The translations under genes were made by a program, and so were the position numbers. A DNA stretch of 64,000 nt from Myxococcales bacterium (lineage in GTDB: Bacteria > Myxococcota_A > Polyangia > Fen-1088), in NCBI GenBank assembly GCA_025350815.1, contig JANXXE010000006.1:60662-124661 (forward strand). The letters are read 5' to 3'. The notes under the pieces are model-generated. The model saw only the letters and a list, made by a program, of their open reading frames with translations. It made no database searches and was not told the DNA's origin. Below, one piece after another: positions 53,899 to 61,235 of the stretch (positions are counted from its first letter, which is position 1; each line of letters begins with the position of its first letter).

Positions 53899-54618
53899 TC
53901 ACGGCAGGCGTGCGCCGGCCACCTTCAAGACCGCACCGCCCTCGCAGCCGAAGGATATGGAGCGGCGTATGGTGCCGCTGACAACGTCATCCTGGAAGGT
54001 AAGCGACCAGCGGTAATCGGTTGACCAGGTGTCGCCGCCTTGATCCCACCCGCCACGCTCGGCGATCTCTGCGTAGCATGCGCCGTTGCTGAAAACGGCA
54101 GACACTTGGTAGCGAGTGAAGGGAGGCTGCCTCTTGTCGCGACCTTCCACCTGCACCGTCAGGCCATTTCCGCGGGAGCACGAAGCGATGGATAGGACGG
54201 TTGTTTCCTTCGTTGAACAAACAGGATTTGCCCCCGTGGGCGCCGGTCCATACGACAAGGTCCACCGCCCCTCCGGGACGCAGCTCTTGCAGGTTTCTGC
54301 CGCCCTGGCACAACGTGAAACGAACGATACAGGTGCGGCTCCGGCGTCAGCGGTGTCCACGTCGATGTCGCCAACGGGCACGCAGGCGTCGCCGGATTTC
54401 GCGGCATCACCCGGGGACACATCGACGGATGCCGACTCGGCGGCCGCGTCCTTGGAACCGGAAACATCGCCGCCCCCCACATCCGCCGCAGCGTCCATTC
54501 CGGCTGGCTGGGCACCGTCCAGTGATCGCTTCTCCTTCCCTCTACCGCAGGCACCTGCCTGAATGATGACAACGACAAAGAGCAGGCGGCTCACCTCGAT
54601 ATGTCCACGGCTAAGCAT
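53899..54618 (-). CDS. Hypothetical lipoprotein with DA-rich linker
   Basis: LLFVVVIIQAGACGRGKE lipobox, DAAADVGGGDVSGSKDAAAESASVDV linker, Cys-containing beta domain. Confidence 0.6.
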   Translation of the reverse strand: MLSRGHIEVSRLLFVVVIIQAGACGRGKEKRSLDGAQPAGMDAAADVGGGDVSGSKDAAAESASVDVSPGDAAKSGDACVPVGDIDVDTADAGAAPVSFVSRCARAAETCKSCVPEGRWTLSYGPAPTGANPVCSTKETTVLSIASCSRGNGLTVQVEGRDKRQPPFTRYQVSAVFSNGACYAEIAERGGWDQGGDTWSTDYRWSLTFQDDVVSGTIRRSISFGCEGGAVLKVAGARLP

Positions 54619-54654
54619 CACGACCTCACTTCGGCAGGTTCTTGTGCATCCTTC

Positions 54655-55082
54655 GCACCTGACCCACGGAGAACTCACGCAGGAACTGCAGCTGAAGCTG
54701 CCGTTCTATGGCAGCCGAAAACTGGCTCTCGAACTTCGCGGTGAAGGCGTGCTCATCAACCGTACATCCCGATGGCCTGGGGATTCGGCTACCTGGTCGC
54801 GATCATCGACTGGATCTCGCGGCGCGTGCTGGCCTGGCGGCTTTCAAACAGCCTTGACACCAGATTCTGCGTCGACGCTCTTGAGGAGGCGCTGGAAAAA
54901 ATTCGGACTGCCAGTCATCTTCAACACCGACCAGGGATCCCAATTCACGCCGGATGATTTCACGAAGCCGTTGATCGATCAGGGCGTCAAGGTCAGCATG
55001 GACGGGAAAGGCCGCTGCATCGACAACATCTTCGTCGAGCGGCTGTGGCGGTCGCTCAAGTACGAGGAGGTCTATTTGGAAG
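54655..55082 (+). pseudogene. IS3-family transposase (OrfB, DDE integrase core) remnant, internally deleted and frameshifted
   Basis: LPFYGSRKLALELRGEGVLINR (frame 2), then YIPMAWGFGYLVAIIDWISRRVLAWRLSNSLDTRFCVDALEEALEK (frame 1), then KKFGLPVIFNTDQGSQFTPDDFTKPLIDQGVKVSMDGKGRCIDNIFVERLWRSLKYEEVYL (frame 2). Confidence 0.88.
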
Positions 55083-55088
55083 AACGGA

Positions 55089-55580
55089 CTAGCAGGCGAA
55101 GATCCGGTCGAGCTTCTCCTCGATCTTGACTTCTTTTGACTTGGTGGCGACGGCGATCTCCTTTACGAGAAGCGTGCGCGCGGTGTCGAGCATCTTGCGT
55201 TCGCCAAACGACAATTCCTTGTCGCCCTTGAGCCGCTGGAGGTCACGGAGCACCTCGGCGATTTCGAACACTGAACCCGTCTTGATCTTTTCCATGTATT
55301 CCCGATACCGGCGGTTCCAGGTCTGGCCTTCGACGGCGACGTCGCGGCTCTTGAGAATCTCGAAAACCTCGTCCACTTCCTCCGCGCGGATGAGCTCGCG
55401 CAGCCCCACGGCCGCCGCATTCCGCGTCGGGATCATGATCTTCATCCCGTTGTCGAGAATCTTGAGGATGTAGAAGGTCTGCTTGCTCGACGAAATCTCC
55501 CGGGTCTCGATTCCCATCACCTGTGCCACGCCGTGGGCTGGGTATACGGCTAGATCTCCCACGCAGAAATTTGGCTCCAT
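55089..55580 (-). CDS. CarD/CdnL-type transcriptional regulator
   Basis: FCVGDLAVYPAHGVAQVMGIETREISSSKQTFYILKILDNGMKIMIPT..., WNRRYREYMEKIKTGSVFEIAEVLRDL. Confidence 0.93.
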   Translation of the reverse strand: MEPNFCVGDLAVYPAHGVAQVMGIETREISSSKQTFYILKILDNGMKIMIPTRNAAAVGLRELIRAEEVDEVFEILKSRDVAVEGQTWNRRYREYMEKIKTGSVFEIAEVLRDLQRLKGDKELSFGERKMLDTARTLLVKEIAVATKSKEVKIEEKLDRIFAC

Positions 55581-55733
55581 TTTACCTTTGCTCCTGAGGG
55601 TGTAGAGTGTGAGCCCGGTCGGCTCCGAAGCGGGCGAACTCTAGCATGCAGGTATGGTCCGGTCAATGCGGAATCGTTGAGTCGACCGTATTTGATGCAA
55701 GGTAACGTACTGTTTGCGGTCTCGATTTGCTGT

Positions 55734-57242
55734 TCAGGATTGGGAAACCCGGCGCAGGTATTCGAAGATCGTCAGAACGCCGAAACCGGTCCCGCCTTTC
55801 GACTGATGGTCGAAGTCTTTGTCGGCAGTGGATGGACCGGCAAGATCGACGTGAATCCAGGGTGTGTCGCCGACGAACTCTCTGAGAAAAAGACCGGCGG
55901 TCAGAGCGCCACCCCAGCGTTCGCCGGTGTTCTTCAGGTCCGCGACATCGGACTTGAGCTGTTGGAGGAGTCTGTCGGGCAGCGGCAGTTTCCACATCTC
56001 TTCGCCCGCCGCTGCTGCCGCAGCGAGCCATTCGGAGCACAGTGCGTCGTTGTTGGTCATGACGCCCGCAGTGTGGGGGCCGAGGGCGACCATGCACGCA
56101 CCGGTGAGAGTTGCGAAGTCAAGGATCGCGGTCGGGGCGAGGTCCAGCCCGTACGAGATGGCGTCAGCGAGGGTCAGCCGCCCCTCGGCGTCGGTGTTGT
56201 TGATTTCGACGGTCTTGCCGGCCTTCGACCGAAGCACATCGCCTAGCTTGTAGGCCCGGCCGGAGGGCATGTTCTCCGTGCAGGCGGCGAGCGCATGAAC
56301 TTCGATCGGCAGGCGCTGGTGCGCCACCGCCGACATGACCGAAAGGACGGCGGCGGCGCCAGCCATGTCGGTCTTCATGTCCAACATGCCGTCGTTGGGT
56401 TTGAGCGACAGGCCTCCGGAGTCAAAGGTCACACCCTTGCCGACGAGGATGATGCGTTTCTTGGCGCCTTCTGGTCGCCAGCTGAGGTGAATGAAGCGGG
56501 GCTCTTCCGTGCTGCCCTGGGCGACCGCGAGGAACAGGCCCATGTTCTTGTCCCGACATTCCTTGGGCCCCAGAACTGTGATGTCCAGATGGAATTGGTC
56601 AGCGAGATCGCGCGCGGCGGAAGCCAGTTGCGTGGGCGTCAGGTAGCCGGCCGGTTCGTTGACGAGATCGCGTGCCCGCATCACGGCCTCCGCCAGGATG
56701 GTGCCGCGGGAGATGGCCGACGCCACGTCTGGAACCAAAGGAGCCGCTTCGAGCAGAAGGTCGACTTGGCTGAGCGTGCGGGGTGCGCGTTTTTCCGGCG
56801 AGATGTACCGGTCGAAATGGTACCCGCCAAGAAGGGCTCCTTCGGTCAGGAACTGGACTGCAATCATCACTGCGGAAACGTCCGTGCCGAGGAGGTGCGA
56901 GGGCACAAGAAGGGCCACGTTGGCGGCGCCCGCGCTGTGCGCGACGCGGGCCGCCCGGGCGGCAAAGGCGCGAAGGGCGGGTGGGTTGGCCGCCGTCTGC
57001 CGGCCGAGGCCCAGAAGAGCCAGGCGGCGAGATGGCAGTCGATCCTGGGTGTGCAAGGTAAGGAGCTGGCCGGCTGACCCGTCAAAGCGCTCGTCCGCGA
57101 TCGCCCGCAGGAGGGAGCCGCCAAGAGCATGATCGAGCGCCAGCAGTGAGGGGTCCCGCGCGAGCGTCGCCTGGTCGCAGGCGATGGCGAGAAGGTCGGC
57201 CGTGGCCTTGCGGGGGTCGTCGGCGGACAGGGAGAGCTGCAA
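55734..57242 (-). CDS. pepA: Leucyl aminopeptidase (M17)
   Basis: LVGKGVTFDSGGLSLKP, MKTDMAGAAAVL, NTDAEGRLTLADAISYG. Confidence 0.95.
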   Translation of the reverse strand: MQLSLSADDPRKATADLLAIACDQATLARDPSLLALDHALGGSLLRAIADERFDGSAGQLLTLHTQDRLPSRRLALLGLGRQTAANPPALRAFAARAARVAHSAGAANVALLVPSHLLGTDVSAVMIAVQFLTEGALLGGYHFDRYISPEKRAPRTLSQVDLLLEAAPLVPDVASAISRGTILAEAVMRARDLVNEPAGYLTPTQLASAARDLADQFHLDITVLGPKECRDKNMGLFLAVAQGSTEEPRFIHLSWRPEGAKKRIILVGKGVTFDSGGLSLKPNDGMLDMKTDMAGAAAVLSVMSAVAHQRLPIEVHALAACTENMPSGRAYKLGDVLRSKAGKTVEINNTDAEGRLTLADAISYGLDLAPTAILDFATLTGACMVALGPHTAGVMTNNDALCSEWLAAAAAAGEEMWKLPLPDRLLQQLKSDVADLKNTGERWGGALTAGLFLREFVGDTPWIHVDLAGPSTADKDFDHQSKGGTGFGVLTIFEYLRRVSQS

Positions 57243-57332
57243 GGCGGGATATATTAGAGGGCAAAGTGCCTGAATTCAAGAGGTTTCTGTTGACAGGGTG
57301 GTCGGGCGCCAGTAGCGTCGTGACCTGACGCC

Positions 57333-57896
57333 ATGGCGGCTTCGAAGACTAAGAAGGCTGGGGGACGACACCGAGGTGGCACGAAGGCGAGATCCCCGAA
57401 GGGTGCAGCTAGGCGCTCACGGGCCGCCAAGGCGGCTGGTAGGGTCGGCAAGGTGACGAAGACGACGACGAAGACCACGACGAAGACCACGACGAAGGCC
57501 ACGACGAAGGCGACGACGAAGGCGACGGTAGTAAAGAAGCCGGCGGTCAAGGCGGAACTGAAGAAGGCCGCCGTAGCGGGGGAAGGGAAGAAGTCGCTGA
57601 CTGGCAAAGCGGTGCCGATGCGCGACAAAACGCCTGCGGCCAGCAAGACGCCTGTGGTCAGCAAGACTGTGCTCAGCAAGACGGCTGCGACACTCGTGAA
57701 GGGCCGGGCTGACGGGGGCGCCGTCCCCGAGGGGTTTGCCACGGGGCAGGTACCGCCCAGGGAGGCGTCGAAGCTGCTGGAAGTGCCGTTGAGGCGGTTT
57801 GAAGGGGCTCCGCCGGCCGGAGTTTACCAGGTTGTGCCGAGCGACCGCGGGCCACCGCCACCGCTGCCCACGCCGATAGCCAGTTTTATATTCTGA
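57333..57896 (+). CDS. Lys/Ala/Thr-rich histone H1-like basic protein
   Basis: MAASKTKKAGGRHRGGTKARSPKGAARRSRAAKAAGRVGKVTKTTTKTTTKTTTKATTKATTKATVVKKPAVKAELKKAA; ends 23 bp before jag on the same strand. Confidence 0.65.
   Translation: MAASKTKKAGGRHRGGTKARSPKGAARRSRAAKAAGRVGKVTKTTTKTTTKTTTKATTKATTKATVVKKPAVKAELKKAAVAGEGKKSLTGKAVPMRDKTPAASKTPVVSKTVLSKTAATLVKGRADGGAVPEGFATGQVPPREASKLLEVPLRRFEGAPPAGVYQVVPSDRGPPPPLPTPIASFIF
57465..57524 (+). repeat. 12-bp coding tandem repeat x5 (ACGACGAAGRCC-type)
   Basis: acgacgaagacc x2, acgacgaaggcc, acgacgaaggcg x2; encodes a TTKT/TTKA tetrapeptide repeat. Confidence 0.9.
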
Positions 57897-57919
57897 GTCT
57901 CAAAAGAGGAGCAAGAGAG

Positions 57920-58408
57920 ATGACCGACAGCGCCGCTTGGGCCGAGCAACGAGAAAGCGCCGCGGGCGTTTTGCGGGATATTTTGGACCGCATGGGCGTC
58001 GACGCGGAAGTGAGTGCGTTCGACGATGGGGAGAGGATCATCCTGGACGCGCACGGGTCCGAGTCCGGTCTGGTCATCGGGAAGAAGGGGTCAACCCTGG
58101 ACGCCCTGCAGTACCTGGTGAATCGGATCGTGTTCAAAAAGCCCGGCGAGAGGGCCATGGTCGTTGTCGATGCCGAAGGCTACAGAGGCCGACGGGAGGA
58201 TTCGCTGGCAGATCTGGCGAAGCGGCTGGCCGAGAAGGCGGAGCGTTCGGGGCGACCTGTTCCTGTCGAGCCGATGAGTGCACACGACAGACGGATTGTT
58301 CACGTGACGCTCGCGGATCATCCGGGAGTCACGACCGAGTCGGAGGGGGAGGGCATGATGCGGCGGGTGGTGATTTTCCCGAAGGCGCCAGTCGCGGAAG
58401 CTATTTAG
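57920..58408 (+). CDS. jag: KH/R3H RNA-binding protein Jag (KhpB, SpoIIIJ-associated)
   Basis: GLVIGKKGSTLDALQYLVNRIVFK (KH), VPVEPMSAHDRRIVHVTLADHPGVTTESEGEGMMRRVVI (R3H). Confidence 0.92.
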   Translation: MTDSAAWAEQRESAAGVLRDILDRMGVDAEVSAFDDGERIILDAHGSESGLVIGKKGSTLDALQYLVNRIVFKKPGERAMVVVDAEGYRGRREDSLADLAKRLAEKAERSGRPVPVEPMSAHDRRIVHVTLADHPGVTTESEGEGMMRRVVIFPKAPVAEAI

Positions 58409-59138
58409 GGTACCTGGGCCCAAAGGCGGCGGCGAAGAGGCTGTCGGTAGTTACAGCTTGGGCAAAGGCAGCAGCGAGCTGATCGGGATCTGTTGAGAGG
58501 ATATAGGGCAGGATGCCCAGGGGCGTGACGCCGGTGAGGGAGGTTATGAGGGCCGCGTTCGAGGCCTGATCGGGGGTGGGTGAGGGACTGGTGTTGACGA
58601 GGATGAGGCCCGCGAGGGGAATGTCGCGGCGGCGGATTTCGGCTATCGCGAGGGCTGTGTGGTTGACGGTGCCGAGGGAGTTTCGCGCGATGAGAAGCAG
58701 AGGCAGGCCGAGGGCGGTGGCAATTTGGGCGCTGGTAAGGTCGGCCCCGTAGGGGGTCAACAAACCGCCCGCGGATTCGACCAGCAGGGGGGAGCCGCCT
58801 CGGGCGAGGTGAGCGGCGGCAGCGAGCACGGCTGTGAGAGTGATGGTGGTGCCAACGAGGGCAGCGGCAGCGGCCGGCGCGAGGGGTGCCGCGAAGGAGA
58901 ACGGACAGATCTCCGCAAGGGCGAGGTCGGTTCGCCCCGCAGCGATGCGGAGCCGTTCGGCGTCACGGGGCAAGGGGTCGGCATCCGTCTCGGCGGGTTT
59001 GAAGGGGACAAACGATTGCCCTCGTTGCAGGCAGAGGCGCAAGAGGGCGCAGCCGACCGTCGTCTTGCCGACAGCGGTGTCAGTGCCGGCCAGGAAGATG
59101 CCTCGGAAGCCGTGCGGCATGGGACTTGGGTTAGGCAT
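58401..59138 (-). CDS. bioD: Dethiobiotin synthase
   Basis: GIFLAGTDTAVGKTTVGCALLRL, FKPAETDADP, VESAGGLLTPYG. Confidence 0.93.
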   Translation of the reverse strand: MPNPSPMPHGFRGIFLAGTDTAVGKTTVGCALLRLCLQRGQSFVPFKPAETDADPLPRDAERLRIAAGRTDLALAEICPFSFAAPLAPAAAAALVGTTITLTAVLAAAAHLARGGSPLLVESAGGLLTPYGADLTSAQIATALGLPLLLIARNSLGTVNHTALAIAEIRRRDIPLAGLILVNTSPSPTPDQASNAALITSLTGVTPLGILPYILSTDPDQLAAAFAQAVTTDSLFAAAFGPRYPK

Positions 59139-59152
59139 GGCCTGGGGGCGGC

Positions 59153-60346
59153 TTAGACGGAGGGTGGCGCGGGGTGGGGTAGGGCCAGGGCGCCGAACGC
59201 GCGGGTTAAGAGGCGGATGTCTTGGGGCTCGTGGGCGGCGGACACCGTTGCGCGGAGGCGGGCGGTGCCTTCCGGGACGGTGGGCGGTCGGATGGCCTGC
59301 AGGAAGATGCCCTCGGCCCGCAAGCGGGCGGATGCGGCGAGGGCCGCCTGATCTGTGCCGAGGAGGATCGGGAAGATGGCCGTGGAGATCACCGAAGGGG
59401 AGCGATGGGGTGTTGTGATGGCGCCCAGTTCCCGTATGTGGTCGTGCAGGCGGGATCGCAGGCGATCCCCCTCGGTAGAGCGGATGATGGCCAGGGCGGC
59501 CAAGGCGGCCGCAGCGACTGGTGGGGGTGGGGCGGTGGTGAAGAGGAAGGTGCGCGCCCGATTGACGAGCGTGGTGCGCAGAGTGTGGGAGCCGGACACG
59601 AATCCCCCAGATGAACCGAAGGCTTTGCCGAGGGTGCCGATGAGGACGTCAGGGCGGACGCCGAAATGCGGGCAAAAGCCGCGGCCGCCGGGTCCTAGAG
59701 CGCCGAGGGCATGAGCCTCGTCGACAATCAGGGCCGCGCTGTGCCGGCCGGCGAGGGCGGCGAGATCGGCGAGCGGTGCCACGTCGCCGTCCATGCTAAA
59801 GGCCGATTCCGTCACAATGAAGCGGCGGCGAAAGGAGGGTGCGGCTGGTGCGCCAAGGGCCCCTGACAGGGCCGCGAGATCGAGGTGGGGGTAGACGACC
59901 ACGGTGGCGCGGGACAGGCGGCATCCGTCGACGATGCTGGCGTGGTTGGCGGCGTCCGAGAGGATAAGATCGTTGGGGCCGGCCAGGGCCGTGATGACAC
60001 CGATGTTCGCCTGGTATCCGGTGGGAAAGAGCAGCGTGGCTGGTCTGTCCAAGAATGAGGCCAAGGCTGCCTCAAGCTCGCGGTGTTCCGGGAAGTCGCC
60101 GGAGACAAGACGGGCGGCGCCGGCGCCGAAGCCAGAACGACGGGCTGATTCCGACGCGGCGGTCAGCAGTGACGGGTGGCAGGCAAGGCCAAGGTAGTCG
60201 TTTGACGAGAACGAAACGAGAGCCTGGCCGGCAACTTGCGTGTGGACTCGGGAGTTTCCGGCGTGAGCGGGGCAGCTGCGCAGTCGGTGGGCCGCCTCCA
60301 AGGCAGTCAGATCAGATTGCAGCGCTTGTTCGAATGTACCGAGCAT
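59153..60346 (-). CDS. bioF: 8-amino-7-oxononanoate synthase
   Basis: FSSNDYLGLACHPSLL, FPTGYQANIGVITALAG, DEAHALGALGPGGRG, GTLGKAFGSSGGFVSG. Confidence 0.92.
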   Translation of the reverse strand: MLGTFEQALQSDLTALEAAHRLRSCPAHAGNSRVHTQVAGQALVSFSSNDYLGLACHPSLLTAASESARRSGFGAGAARLVSGDFPEHRELEAALASFLDRPATLLFPTGYQANIGVITALAGPNDLILSDAANHASIVDGCRLSRATVVVYPHLDLAALSGALGAPAAPSFRRRFIVTESAFSMDGDVAPLADLAALAGRHSAALIVDEAHALGALGPGGRGFCPHFGVRPDVLIGTLGKAFGSSGGFVSGSHTLRTTLVNRARTFLFTTAPPPPVAAAALAALAIIRSTEGDRLRSRLHDHIRELGAITTPHRSPSVISTAIFPILLGTDQAALAASARLRAEGIFLQAIRPPTVPEGTARLRATVSAAHEPQDIRLLTRAFGALALPHPAPPSV

Positions 60347-60415
60347 CGGCCAGACGTTAGGTGGACCTGCCAAGGGTGTCAAAAGGGAGGTGAGACCCGC
60401 GCGGCGAGCGAGGAT

Positions 60416-60431
60416 TGTTTCACGTGGAACA
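60416..60431 (+). promoter_or_regulatory. parS-like centromere site
   Basis: TGTTTCACGTGGAACA (minus strand TGTTCCACGTGAAACA), 15/16 to canonical TGTTTCACGTGAAACA; overlaps the rsmG TGA. Confidence 0.85.
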
Positions 60432-61073
60432 TTGGGCGAGGAAGACCCCAAGGACCCGCCTTCGACCGTCTGCCAGTACGTAGGCCCTTGTAGCCGATGG
60501 CGGCGGCGAGATCCCTGCCATCCCGTCGTCCGTGCCGAAGACGATGACACGGCCGCCCGGGGTCACGAGACCCGCCCCGATTGCAAGCCACTCGGCCGGT
60601 GGGAAGGTCGCGCGCGACAGCGCGGCGTCAAACGCCGGGTCCGCGGCAATCGCCTCGACCCGGGCAGCCCGAATCTCGACATTCGCAAGACCCAACTCCC
60701 GGACGATGGTGCGAAGAAAGGCCACGCGCTTGGCCCGTGGCTCGACCAGCGTCACTCGACAGTTGGGGCAAAGTACGGCAAACGGAATCGCCGGAAGTCC
60801 GCCGCCTGAACCAACGTCGACAACGCGGCATGGCGTCGTCAACACAGCGGCCAGAGCGAAGGAATCCGGGAGATGCTCGGCGACGAGATCTGCCTCCGAG
60901 CCCGGGCCCGTCAAGTTGATGTGGCTGTTCCAGTGCCGCAACCTATTGAAATATAGCGACAACATCAGCTGCTGGTCTTCGGTCAGGGAAAATCCCGAGC
61001 CCTTTGCGACGCGTTGAAGCGACTCGCTCAGGGACTTCGGGCTTGACCGACCGTCGGCAGCTCCGCGGCTCAC
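60420..61073 (-). CDS. rsmG: 16S rRNA (guanine-N7)-methyltransferase
   Basis: YFNRLRHWNSHINLTGPGSEADLVAEHLPDSFAL, VVDVGSGGGLPAIPFAVLCPNCRVTLVEPRAKRVAFLR. Confidence 0.93.
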   Translation of the reverse strand: MSRGAADGRSSPKSLSESLQRVAKGSGFSLTEDQQLMLSLYFNRLRHWNSHINLTGPGSEADLVAEHLPDSFALAAVLTTPCRVVDVGSGGGLPAIPFAVLCPNCRVTLVEPRAKRVAFLRTIVRELGLANVEIRAARVEAIAADPAFDAALSRATFPPAEWLAIGAGLVTPGGRVIVFGTDDGMAGISPPPSATRAYVLADGRRRVLGVFLAQCST

Positions 61074-61235
61074 GACGGACCACCAGAACGAGCATTGTTG
61101 CAGTAAGCTACATTACTATTTCCGACGCCCAACGAATTCTCTCCGAGGATCCGCCGGCGCCGAATTCCACGAAGGAAATTAAAGGGATCCAAGTTTGCCG
61201 CCGAATGTCGGTGGCGATATAGTCGCTCGGCGGAC

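Noticed and set aside
57254-57742. Minus-strand 162-aa ORF with poly-hydrophobic (FVVAFVVVFVVV) stretch
   Set aside because: Looks like a transmembrane segment but is the reverse complement of the TTKT repeat; the plus-strand basic protein codirectional with jag is the better call.
58295-58312. GTTCACGTGAC in jag as a parS site
   Set aside because: Too many mismatches outside the core; coding sequence constraints explain it.
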